Assembly (NCBI GenBank): GCA_035236585.1 | Contig: CP141138.1 | Span: 31,445,437-31,509,436 of the forward strand | Source: Warburgia ugandensis | Lineage: Eukaryota > Streptophyta > Magnoliopsida > Canellales > Canellaceae | Length of the DNA stretch: 64,000 nt | Direction of reading: 5' to 3' | Part shown: positions 1 through 10,079 of the stretch, piece after piece | How the letters are laid out: the number at the start of each line of letters is the position of its first letter | How positions within the stretch are numbered: the stretch's first letter is position 1 | The notes under the pieces: model-generated | The model's database searches: none | What the model was told of the DNA's origin: nothing | The model's input: the letters and a program-made list of their open reading frames with translations, nothing else | Made by a program: the position numbers and the translations under genes

Positions 1-419
1 TTTATATCAACTCTCAATAAGTCACCAATCAATATGTTGAATACAATAAGATGCTCCATCAAATTTGTCCCTTATGCCATCTTTAGGGCATGTAGTTATT
101 ATTTGTTAGAGATTTAGTCATGTATAAGCAAACTATGAAGTTGAGGAAAAATAGGAGAGGAAGAAAATTATCTTATTCAATATTTTCCTCAATTCTTTTC
201 AGTTCCTTGTACTCCTAAAAATTAACTACAACTCAACAATAACAAAGAAGCAATATCCAAATCTCTCTCTACTTTGAATTAAGGCCTTAGGAAACTTGGA
301 CAGAAAGAAAAACTTAAGAAGACTCCTATCTTAATTAAATCACTGATTTAAAGAAAAGGAAACTTATCTATAAACACATGAAAACTTTCAGAGACGTGTT
401 TTATTTCCATCTCTTCTCT
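1..419. other. Left margin, probably 3' flank of the gypsy remnant; no gene seen
   Basis: AT-rich sequence lying downstream of the minus-strand gypsy polyprotein end. It probably belongs to the 3' non-coding region or LTR of that element, but no LTR border, polypurine tract or target duplication is recognisable. Nothing else is visible. Confidence 0.3.
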
Positions 420-1412
420 TTATTCCTTCTGATTTCCAGCAATGGGCATCTTCTTTCTTCCATGTACTTTAATAGTATTGGGATGTTCATATGACTGTAA
501 AAATTGATCTTCTAAATCTTCATTAGTAGGATTAGATGCTTCTGCATCATACCCTCCAGTGGAAAAGAACTGGCCCATGAGTTGTACATACCATGCTCCC
601 CATGGTAAGGTAATAAGTGTTTCACATAAAGTTATCACTGATATGAATATTGAGGTAATTCCACCTCATATCCATTTTCATTAATGCACAGAATCATCTT
701 GGAAGGGCCAATTTTCTTTGGTTTCAGCTTGTGATATTATATACTAGGAATCTGTTCTTTGAGAAGATATACCCAGACCTTATCACCCTCTTTGAAAATG
801 AGCACTGACGGCAACGGTGTCTGTCCGCTCCTTGTAACGTGCATAGCTGATCTCAATTATGAGATGGGCCTAACAATGAATAGGCTGCAAATTGTGGATT
901 GAGAACCCTTTTTGTTGCGTTTGCCAGTAAAAGGAACATCAATCAAGTCAAGTGGACCCTGCAAACCGTAGCCAAATACCACTCAAAAAGGTGAAAACAG
1001 TATGAATTGGTTAATCGAGCTGTATATTCAAACTCAACTTTTTGTAGCACATTCTCCCAACTACCCCAAAACTTGACATCGATTTACATTCTCCAAGTGC
1101 CATCTTTTTCTAAACTAACAAAGTGGGTACAACAGGGGGACTGGTGCTGTCGCAAATAATCCCTCTACCTACTAAGTCTTCCACTTGTGCACGAAGTTTT
1201 TCGTGTTCCTTTGGGGTCATTGGATATTGAGGTCTGTTATGTAAAACAGCATCTCAAACAAAATCAATAGCATGCTGCACCTTACACATAGGTGATAAGG
1301 AAAGTGGGAATTCATCAACAATGGCATTTGTGAAGTCGTCCAGAAGTTCATGCACAACTGATGCAATAGCATAGCTGTAGAAGGCGCTGAAATGCTGTAC
1401 ATTGATATTAGC
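420..1412 (-). pseudogene. Ty3/gypsy polyprotein remnant, downstream part (RT start fused to integrase end)
   Basis: On the minus strand, about 1400-1100 reads through the segment leading into reverse transcriptase (NRPQYPMTPKEHEKLRAQVE and CDSTSPPVVPTLL), typical of plant gypsy elements. About 810-660 reads LIFKEGDKVWVYLLKEQ and KPKKIGPSKMILCINENGYEV, the C-terminal part of integrase. The rest of RT, RNase H and the integrase core are missing between them, so this is an internally deleted copy with several stops. The tail near 540-430 contains a LEDQF motif as at the end of such polyproteins. It continues beyond the hAT insertion at 5552-7210. Confidence 0.75.
1405..1412. repeat. Target-site duplication ATATTAGC (left) of the hAT element
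   Basis: ATATTAGC immediately precedes the left terminal inverted repeat and recurs exactly at 5552-5559 after the right one. Confidence 0.93.
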
Positions 1413-1431
1413 CTATGTAGTTAGAGGCGTG
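1413..1431 (+). repeat. hAT left terminal inverted repeat
   Basis: CTATGTAGTTAGAGGCGTG, 19/19 identical to the reverse complement of 5533-5551. Beyond 19 bp the similarity falls to scattered matches. Confidence 0.93.
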
Positions 1432-1904
1432 CCTAGGCACAGGTCGATAGGTCTGCGCCTGGGAGAGTGCAAGGCATAGAGGAAAAGAGGCGCAGTTGCC
1501 TAGGCACACGCCTGGGTGCGCCTTTTAGGCGAGCCCCAGACTCCAGGCGCAGCCTACTTACCCGATAAATTATAAACCTCATTTGTTTTTTTGTTTTTCA
1601 TCTTCCAACCCTAATTTCAATCTTCTAACCTACTGAGAAGGTAAAACGACCATTCCTCTTCGATCTTTCACAGATCTAAGCAAAAAAAGGTATGGATTTA
1701 CGAATTTTAGTATTTGTTTACAATTTCTGTAAAAAACAGTACCTTTTTTTCAAATTTTTGTTTTTTGTTAACTATTTTCCATAGATCTTGGTGGGTTCTA
1801 ATTCTACATGTATAAAAAAACATTCCATTTGAGTTTTATACTTCTTTGCTCTAGATTTGAGTTTGTTTTTAGGTCTTTTACTGTTTTTCTAAAAAAAATT
1901 AATT

Positions 1905-2545
1905 ACAAAAATATAAAGTCTTTGTTTTTTTGTATTTGTTCATTGAAACGTATTTCTATCCACATATATAGCTTTCCCATGCTTGTGTCTTCATGTATGA
2001 TAATTTTTTTATCTTTTTTTTGTAATTTAGGGTTATTTTTAAAAATTTTCCAAAAATAAAAGTTACGAAAATTAGATTTTTTTTATATATTTATTTATTA
2101 GTTAATATCTATTCTTATCCACATATATAGCTTACCCATGCTTGTATCTTCATGTATGATGTATTTTTCATGCTTTTTTTGTATTTTAGTGTTATTTTTT
2201 TTCAAATTTTTAGAAAATAAAAGCTACAAAAATTAGATTTTTTTTTATTTTTTATTAGTCAATACCTATTCTTATACACACGTATAGCTTTCCCATGCTT
2301 GTGTCTTCATGTATGATGTATTTTTTGTGCTTTTTTTGTATTATTTTTTTCAAATTTTTTGAAAATAACAGTTACAAAATTTGGAATTTTTTATTATTAT
2401 ATATATTTATTAGTTAAAACGTATTCCTATTTACATATATAGCTTTCCCATGCTTATGTCTTCATGTGTGATGTATTTTTCATGTTGTTTTCTATTTTGG
2501 AGTTTTTTTTTTTTTTTCAAATTTTACGAAAATAACAATACTCAC
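1905..2545 (+). repeat. Four-copy tandem repeat (about 155-160 bp unit) upstream of the hAT transposase
   Basis: A unit containing CACATATATAGCTTTCCCA followed by TGCTTGTGTCTTCATGT is repeated four times, with anchors at about 1971, 2130, 2287 and 2442 (spacings about 159, 157, 155). Each unit also contains a T-rich stretch, a caaatttt...gaaaataa block and a ttattagt block. It lies entirely in the non-coding part between the left end of the element and the transposase start at 2585, where a promoter or 5' leader would be. I know of no function for it. Confidence 0.85.
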
Positions 2546-2584
2546 TATTTTATGCTTTTTACATTTTAGGCATAAAATTTAAAG

Positions 2585-5314
2585 ATGTCATCATCAAGGG
2601 GTTCAACTTCAGATACTTCAGCTATTTCTCGATCTGTAGACCCAGGGTGGGAGTATGGAGAGTTAAGAATTCCAGGTGATAAGAATACAGTTTGGTGCAA
2701 ATTGTGTGGAAACAAATACAGTGGTGGAATTTATAGGCTAAAACAACATTTAGCTGAAGGGCATAGGAATGCTACAAAATGCAGCAAAGTGACTCCTGAT
2801 ATATGAAAAAGAATAAGTGATTATATGAATGAATCAAAAAAGAAGGATAAAAGGGAGAGAATCATTATGGAGCAAATACGACCAGAAAATTTGTTTGGGA
2901 TTCATGATGATCTTGAAGCTATTAAGGGAGATGTTGACATTGATAGTGGGAGACAGGCTAGTGGCAGTAGTAGCTCAGGCTCTAGTGTATTTGGTATATG
3001 GAGCAACAAGAGGTCTATGAGTGGAATAAAGGGACCTCTTGATATTCACTTTGCCCCTGATCTTGAGAAGGCTCCTTTGCATCAAACAACAATAAATAAT
3101 GCATATAAGAAGGAGCTTAGAACCAGAGCATGTGATTACATTGCAAGATGGTTTTATGAGAATGGCATTGCCTTCAATGCCGCTCAGTGTCAGTCGTTTC
3201 AGACCATGTTTGAGGTGGCTGCACTGCATGGACCAGGTAAATGGTTTTCTTTGTTTTCCTTTATATACTAATACTTTTTATGCATATTTTTAAGTTAAAG
3301 AGTATTTAACTTATGTTTTCTTTCTATCTTAAGATTTCAAGGCCCCCTCTTACCATTGAGTTGAGGGTGCCTCTTCTCAAAAAACAAGTTGCAAAGACGA
3401 ATGAATTTGTACAAGGATGTAGAAAAGATTGGGCACGATATGGGTGCTCCATAATGTCAGATTGGTGGACCAATGGCAAGGGTCGCACCTTAATCAATTT
3501 TTTGGTAAACTGTCCAACTAGGACAGTTTTTCTAAAATCAATTGATGGATCTGAGCATGTAAAGAGCTCAGATTTGATTGTTAAAATGTTGGATGACGTT
3601 GTAGATGATGTTGGAGAGTAAAACATTGTCCAGATAATCCCCCCTCTTAATTTTAGTTAAGTTTTTTTTATAGAAAATTTAATATTTAAAAGTTTTAATA
3701 TTTACTCATGAATTCCATTGTCTATTATAGATCATCACAGACAATGCGTCAAATTATGTAGGTGCAGGAATATGCTTACAATTAAGAAGGAAGCATCTAT
3801 TTTGGTCACTCTGTGCAGCTCATTGTGTTGACTTTATGTTGGAGGACATTGGCAAATTGCCAAAAGTGGAGCATGTTATGAAACAAGCAAAGGCAATGAC
3901 TGCTTTCATGTACAGTCACACTCATGTCCTTCATTTGATGAGAATGATGACTAGCAAAGAGAATTGGTCAGGCCTGCAATCACTCGTTTCGCCACAAAAT
4001 TCTTGAGTTTAGAGAGCATCTACAATGTCAGGGCGGAATTGAGGGAGATGTTCCACTGTCAAGCATGGAGCAACAGCAAATGCAGCAATACCCTAGTTGG
4101 ACAAAGGGTGCAGAATATTGTTAGCCACAGCTCCATTTGGAATAACATCTTATTTTGCTTGAAGATAATGGCAGCATTTGTGGAGGTGTTGAAGCTTGTG
4201 GATATTGAAGAGAAGCCTGCAATGGGTTATATATACGAGGCCATCACAAGAGCCAAGGAAAAGATTATGGCAAACCTAAAAGATAATGAGAGACAAGCCA
4301 CTCGTATTTGTGGCATTGTTGATAGTATATGGACAAATCAGCTTTGTCAACTTTTGCATGTAGCTGGTTATTATTTTAACCTTACATTTTATTACGATAG
4401 GCAAGAAGATGTTGAGGCTAATAAATTTATTAAGCAAGGCCTATTTGACACTATCAATACCCTATCTGCAAATCACAATAATGCAAGCAAGGTGATTGAC
4501 GAGCTAGGCCCATATAAACATGTGGCAGGCCTGTTTGTGAATGACTTGGATAAATTGAAAAGGAAGACAATGGCTCCTTGTAAGTCTTACAATTTCAAAT
4601 CTTATTTGTCTTAAAAAAAAAAAATTTATTGTTATTTAACTCTTGTAGGTGAGTGGTGGGTTACTTTTAGGGTTGAATGCCCAATTCTCCAAAAACTAGC
4701 TATCAAAGTCCTCTCTCGAACCTGTAGTGCATCTCCTTGTGAGCGGAATTGGAGTGCTTTTGAGAATGTAAGTATTACTTCACTAATTTATAGATCATTT
4801 AACAATATAATTTACAATCAACCTTATAAAATTTGATATTTTATTGCAGCTTCACACAAAGAAGAGAAATAGATTAGCAAAAACATTGAACGATATGTTA
4901 TTTGTTCAATATAATCAGCGTCTCCACCATCGACATGAAGATCATTTGAGATCTCAAACATATACAAATCCCATTGTATTGAGAGAGGTTGATGAGAATG
5001 ACGAGTGGATCATTGAAGCAGATGCTGAGGATGACCTCGTCCATCCAGATGATAGCCTCACATGGGGTGACGTTGAGCATGCTATATGATCTAGTTCACG
5101 TATTGCTCCTCCCACTAGGTAGTACCAGAGGCAAAGGAGGCAGGAGAACATGTCTCAGGTACTTGCAGAACCAGAAGAGGAAACTGGTTCTGAGGAGGAC
5201 ATTGAGGAGTTGCAAGGTCAAGGTAGTGGTCTTATTGGATATGTCAAGGAGGATTATGATAGCTCTGATGATAATTTAAACCCTGAGCCTGAAGATCTCT
5301 CTAGAGATGACTGA
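2585..5314 (+). pseudogene. hAT transposase pseudogene (BED zinc finger, DUF659, hAT-C dimerisation)
   Basis: Five exons can be traced: 2585-3236, 3334-3633, 3731-4579, 4649-4767 and 4850-5314. Exon 1 has a BED finger (PGWEYG, WCKLCGNKYSGGIYRLKQHL, EGHRN). Exons 2-3 have DUF659 motifs (SDWWTNGKGRTLINFLVNCP, TDNASNYVG, CAAHCVDFMLEDIGKLP) holding the first two acidic catalytic positions. Exons 4-5 have the C-terminal dimerisation region (EWWVTF, CERNWSAFEN, LHTKKRNRL) and an acidic tail. Lesions: TGA at 2804, an extra T at about 3356, TAA at 3619, splice donor at 3634 reading AT instead of GT, a 2-bp frameshift near 3961, TGA at 5087 and TAG at 5120. The domain order is complete, so this was once an autonomous element; it cannot make transposase now. 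Confidence 0.92.
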
Positions 5315-5532
5315 AGTGAGTAGTCTTGATTCTTAAATTCTTAAAAGTTATTTTACTTGATTGATTATACTTATAGATTATTTTGTTCATAAAAAATTGC
5401 ACGTTTAGATAATATTTCATAATAGAATTATGTTTTTATGTTTTAATGCTTTTTAGGAATTTATTAATGATTTTTAGCTTTTTTAGCTAATTTTTAATTA
5501 TTAAAAATATAATTTTGCGACTCGGTGCGCCT

Positions 5533-5551
5533 CACGCCTCTAACTACATAG
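5533..5551 (-). repeat. hAT right terminal inverted repeat
   Basis: CACGCCTCTAACTACATAG, the exact inverted copy of the left end, followed directly by the ATATTAGC target duplication at 5552-5559. Confidence 0.93.
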
Positions 5552-7210
5552 ATATTAGCTCACAACAAACTTGCTGCTGGTCTGATTCATGCTCAAAATC
5601 CCGCAGAGAAAAGCAAATTAAGTGAACTAGGCTTCTCTTGGAGGTGGAAACCGAGAGAGCATAAGAATAGACTTGTGTCCATTCTTGATGAAGGAATAAG
5701 TATTAGTTCTGCTATCATGTTGTATGTGCCGGTTATACTCCCATGGTCATCCCAATAATAAATGACACACGTCCTTTGAATCCACGTTGTGCCATATTTT
5801 ATCATGATAGAAGTCACAAATTGAGAAAGAAACTAGAAAACGATCAGCAATCTTTACCTCATGTGATGCATCCTGCCAAATGAGTGCATAGGGATGTGGA
5901 TGGGTCTTGGTTTTTAAACTCAATTTACAACAACTTGCTCAGATAAGCACCAGGCCATCAGATTTGAACTACGAGTATCTCCATAAAGTATATGTGCCTC
6001 TTTCTCTCCAGCATGTTGAGGCTCTAAGTCTTCAAGAAGTTGCCGACCATCATTGATGTCACCCTTGCTGGCTCTATGGTTCAGCAACTGCTGTCACACT
6101 TTTGGACAGGCTGATGAGACATAGCCCCATTCACCACAACAAAAACACCTCTGCCCACTTCAGTTGGAAACAATATTTGATACCCCTCTTCGCTGATTGC
6201 AAGAACCAGATTTGGTAAAATAGGTGGGGTTTTGGATGTTGAATTTGTGGCTTTTTGAAAACTTTGGTTAGCACGATATGTACTTTGTGGTAGAGGCGAA
6301 CAAGAAGAGCTTTTCTGCAGAATATCTTTCACTTCTGGTGCCTTAGCATCCATGGTGGACAGATCTGTTATGGTCTATACATGCAAAACGTTGCAGATAG
6401 AAGGTTTCACTTCAGTCCACTGAGATAGTGCCATAAAGCCACATCTAAGACTCACCTAAGTGATTACAGGCCAGAAGATTATGGAACTCTTCAGTGTATC
6501 GATTAACTGTCTTGGAACCTTGATATATCTTGTGGAATTTGTCGTACAAGTATGACAGTAATTGAGAGGCACAAGAACTCTTGATTCATGAGCCTTTTAA
6601 CTCGTCCCAATCTGTAAGAAGAGGTTCAACGTACAATGCCGACCGGAAAATCAAATGACAATGAGAGCACCTTCTTATCAGCTGGGATTTCTATGCAGAA
6701 AATGTCCTTCACAATTCCTATCCAATCAATAAAATCATCTGGTTCAAGTACACTTGAAAATTCTGGAATCTCTATTTTTACAGCACCATCCGAATGATTT
6801 TGTTGTGGTTCAAAGGGAACTCTATGTTCCAGATTTGAATGCAGTTGATGCACACATACTTCTCCTGATTTTGATTATCTCGAGTAACTCAACCTTCTTG
6901 AACAGGTTCTTCATGCCTATCTTCAAGGTGTTGTGGATGGTTCAGAATAACATGCTACTTATGATTGAGGGCCTGAACTTGTTGCAATGGCAGTTTGGAT
7001 GTGATTCACTATTCCATAATTTATTGCTCAACTTCTGATTTCTTCCTGTCATTGAACTCCTGTATGGCTTTAGTTGCAATTTCTGTGATTTCTTCTTCGG
7101 TAAAAAAATTTGAGGTTTTTAGAGGCATTTCACGGTGAAATTTCAGCAGGAACAAGGGCTGGACTATGTGAATGATGTAGTGAAGGTGTGGGTCTGAGGA
7201 ACTTCTCAAA
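5552..7210 (-). pseudogene. Ty3/gypsy gag-protease remnant (upstream part of the interrupted element)
   Basis: This continues the polyprotein at 420-1412 on the other side of the hAT insertion. Reading leftwards on the minus strand: a gag N-terminal piece at about 7190-7020 (FFTEEEITEIATKAIQEF), a gag core at 6850-6630 (IEIPEFSSVLEPDDFIDW and IPADKKV), and a zinc knuckle near 6145-6095 reading CFCCGEWGYVSSAC. In the knuckle the usual CCHC histidine position is Tyr. The protease-to-RT linker follows at about 5817-5560. Stops and frameshifts are frequent. No LTR or primer-binding site could be located to the right of 7210. Confidence 0.75.
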
Positions 7211-7690
7211 ACCAGACAGCACCTGGGTTTTGAGTGTTTTGGGTATTAGTAGGAGTTAGAATGGAGAAATGAAGGGTTTTGGGCTTGGTACAATAGGTAT
7301 AAGGTTGAAAGCAAAAATGGTTTGATGGGTTTGAATTCCGTAGGCTTTTTGAGATATGAAAGTGTGTTTTTCTTGTTCCTTTTACATTTTTAGGTTTAGA
7401 CAGCTTGGCGAGACCGGGGAAGGACCGCTAAAGCATGTACCAAGAAGAAGGGACCTTGTAGTCATGTGTCTCAAGTTAATAGGCAACCCTTCCTTTAATT
7501 TGTGTGCTTCTTGATTGAATTGATAGGTCAATTTGAGGCTACCCCTAATGGCATGAGCCTATCAGGCAAGGGAAAAATCCTTGTTTGAAATACTTTTACT
7601 ACCATTCCTACACACACTCAAAGCAACATAGGTTAGAAGGTCCTTGTATATATGTACATAATTCATACATATAAATCATTGTCGTCTTCA
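7211..7690. other. No gene seen; probable 5' flank of the gypsy remnant
   Basis: About 480 bp between the gag start and the LINE remnant. It may contain the decayed 5' leader or LTR of the minus-strand gypsy element, but no TG...CA border or primer site is recognisable. Confidence 0.3.
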
Positions 7691-8600
7691 TCAATAAGGC
7701 CTTATTCTTATTAGGGGTGGGCCACATGAATCTTGTTTTTCCATTCCCCTCTACTAAGTATCATGTCTACATTTAGTCCCAAAGTTTTCAAATCTTTCTC
7801 ACCACTTCTATCCTTGTTCTTTTGGGCCTTTCCTTGCCCTTTTAGAACCTTCGACTTGGATTGTCTCATTCTTTCTAACCGATGACATTTTCAATCTTCA
7901 TTGGGCATGTCCAAACCATCTAAGTCTAATCTTCCTCATCTTGTTACCTGTTGGTGCTACTCCTAAGTTTTCTTTTATGTTTTCATTTCTAATTCCATCC
8001 CTTCTTGTCTTGCCATTCATCCATCTCAACATCCTCGTTTTGGCTGCGCTCATCTTATGTACATCTTGTTCCTTTACTACCTAACACTCTGGTCTATAGA
8101 GCATGGCCATCCTTACAGCCATTCTATAGAATTTTCCTTTTTACTTTGAGTGGCACTCATTGATCACACACAACTCCAGAGGCACATCTCCATTTTTTCC
8201 AACCCACTTGGATTCTCTAGGTAACCTCCTCTCAATCTCTCTGCTCTCATTAATCATCGATCCTAAATATTAGAAATGGTCTTTTAGGGGTCTTCTTATG
8301 TAACAATCTTTATTGATGCTCCATTCCTACTACTCTTCTTACTAAAATTGCATTCTATATACTCTGTCTTAGTTCGGCTAATTTTAAATCTTTTAGATTC
8401 TAATGCATCTCTCTATAACTCTAGCTTTGGTTTTACGGCCTCCCTTGTCTTATCAATCAAAACTATATCATCAGGAAATAACATACACTATGGAATCTCC
8501 TCATATAGATGTTTTGTTAACTCATCCATCACTAACATCACGGCCTCATTGCTAATCCTTGGTGCAATCCTATGATGATTAATACATACATATAAATACA
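7690..8600 (-). pseudogene. RTE-type LINE remnant (reverse transcriptase C-terminal part and 3' end)
   Basis: The minus strand reads NEAVMLVMDELTKHLYEEIP, then FPDDIVLIDKTREAVKPKLEL (normal motif FADD), KFRI-like and SRTKTEYIECNFS, and further on pieces like the family's 'MLYGSECWAVK...HKMRVAEMRMLRWM' and 'RNE' motifs, with many stops. Near 7690-7735 it ends with gtggcccacccctaataag followed by gatgaagacgacaatgat, a degenerate GAT-type 3' tail as in plant RTE LINEs. The copy is 5'-truncated and dead. A 58-bp stub of a similar 3' end is at 27021-27078. Confidence 0.72.
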
Positions 8601-8924
8601 TGTGTATATGGGGTTGCTAATTGTAGATGGAAATTGCATTGAATTTCCAAAGCATATGTACGTCTAGTTTTTAGGTGATCTATGCAATTCAACATTTAGG
8701 TCAATGTCTTAGATAGGCAATATACCAAATATCATGGCCATTAAATGATCCTAGTGAATTCTGCTTTGATGAATGGCTTAGGTCATCCAACATATGCTTT
8801 TGAAATTCATCCACACTTCCCATCTACATTTAAGGTTTCCCCAAATCTATATTTGCGGGCATTGTCATATTGGACACCCCATCTCCATTTCGTGCATCAA
8901 TGCCTGTTGGATCTCGACACCTGT
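8601..8924. other. No gene seen
   Basis: About 320 bp between the LINE remnant and the short hAT-like element. A 72-codon + strand reading frame (8745-8963) runs into the transposon end and has no recognisable domain, so I do not call it. Confidence 0.4.
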
Positions 8925-8932
8925 GTTAGTAT

Positions 8933-9338
8933 CTATGTAGTCAAAGGCAGGACTAGTTGCTAGGCACTAAAAGGCGCAAGGGGCACAACTTGACTATGGG
9001 TAGTCGCAATGGTGAAAAGTTGCAGCGCAATTAGTTGTCTCTAGCACAACTGGTGCAAACACCAGATTGATCTGCAATTGTCGATCATCGATTTTATTTC
9101 GTCAAAGATGGGAAAAGGTAAGAGGGTAGCAGGAGGGGAAAGGGAAATGCAGATTTTGCCAAAAAAACTCAACATTTCCGTGCATCGATCGTCTAATCTC
9201 TCAACCCAATCGTTGACCATCTATTCTCTGCTGTTTCTGCTGGTGAAAATGGCCGTGAGGAGGGGGTGGAGTGTTAGTTTCTCTACCTTCTCTCTCCTCC
9301 TCTCCTCTTCTTCTTCTTCTTCTTCTTCTTCTTCTTCT

Positions 9339-9412
<74 letters not shown>

Positions 9413-9657
9413 CCTTCGTCAGATCTGAGTTGGATCTCTTTTATTTTTAAGAGGGGGGGGTCATTATCAATTCTGGTCCCTCACTTTATAAAAAAAATCT
9501 AAACTTATATTATATTTATATATTATATAAGTTAATATATAATTAATTTTTAAATTTTGCCCGTGAAAATAAGCAGTGCAACTAGGCACACCTAGTCCCT
9601 CCAGGCGCAAGTTGCATCCCTTGCTCTTGGGTGCGCCTTGCACCTGTGACTACATAG
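8933..9657. mobile_element. Non-autonomous hAT-like element (725 bp) with microsatellite
   Basis: The left end is CTATGTAGTCAAAGGCAGG and the inverted right end is CTATGTAGTCACAGGTGCA: the first 11 bases are identical, and the first 9 are shared with the 4.1-kb hAT at 1413. The flanks are GTTAGTAT (8925-8932) and GTCAGTAT (9658-9665), an 8-bp target duplication with one mismatch. The subterminal regions are rich in AGGCGC/GCGCC motifs, like the large element. There is no transposase sequence. It contains a compound microsatellite. Best read as a MITE-like relative of the hAT family at 1413-5551. Confidence 0.85.
9306..9408 (+). repeat. Compound microsatellite (TTC)n-(CT)n
   Basis: About eleven TTC units (9306-9338) followed by about 34 CT units (9340-9408), inside the non-autonomous hAT-like element. 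Open reading frames on both strands here (Ser/Leu or Arg/Glu repeats) are by-products of the repeat. Confidence 0.95.
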
Positions 9658-9665
9658 GTCAGTAT

Positions 9666-9941
9666 GAGACCATTGTTGAGAAGGAAAAGATATGTTAATG
9701 CATCATTTTTAGAGAACATTCCCTTTTCCATGACCTAATGCTCTCTACGGGGGAAGGTCTTAGAAGATGTTGAATATCATAAAAAATTTCTTAACTGCCA
9801 ATGTTTTCCATGAGTAGAACTTTTTGCTTCTTACTGTCCTATGATTAAATGCTTATTTTATTTATTTATTTATTGACTGAGTTGTAGGGCTTATTTTGGC
9901 ATGATGTATTTTCTCTAATTCATGAGACATAATTTCTGCAG
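9666..9941. other. Intron sequence upstream of the first visible LRR exon
   Basis: About 275 bp with T-rich stretches before the acceptor at 9941. No coding signal seen. Confidence 0.5.
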
Positions 9942-10079
9942 TTTAACTTTGTTGCCTGCTGCAATTGGTGCTTTGACTTCTTTACAGCAACTTCATGTTG
10001 CAAACAATAAGCTGACAAGTATGCCTGTTGAAATAGGACTTCTTAGCCGACTTCAAATCTTGAAAGCAAACAACAACAG
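9942..10079 (+). CDS. LRR gene exon (two LRR units)
   Basis: The exon is 138 bp, exactly two 23-residue repeats. The acceptor is ttctgcag and the donor is ag|gtattg. It opens with the last base of a split codon and ends with two bases of the next (phase 2 on both sides), the classic symmetric LRR-exon pattern. It encodes LTLLPAAIGALTS followed by LQQLHVANNKLTSMPVEIG and the start of the next repeat. Confidence 0.9.

Larger units (their letters stand above)
1413..5551 (+). mobile_element. hAT transposon with intact ends, transposase broken
   Basis: The 4139-bp element starts with CTATGTAGTTAGAGGCGTG (1413-1431) and ends with its exact reverse complement (5533-5551). It is flanked by the 8-bp direct repeat ATATTAGC (1405-1412 and 5552-5559), the target duplication length of the hAT superfamily. 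Just inside the ends are several short GGCG/GCGCC-rich motifs (about 1421-1560 and 5521-5540), resembling hAT subterminal transposase-binding repeats. It carries a five-exon BED/DUF659/hAT-C transposase pseudogene and interrupts a minus-strand gypsy polyprotein. Confidence 0.93.

Noticed and set aside
9078-9428. 116-codon + strand frame and 69-codon minus strand frame over the CT repeat
   Set aside because: Both are Ser/Leu or Arg/Glu runs generated by the (TTC)n/(CT)n microsatellite inside a non-autonomous transposon.
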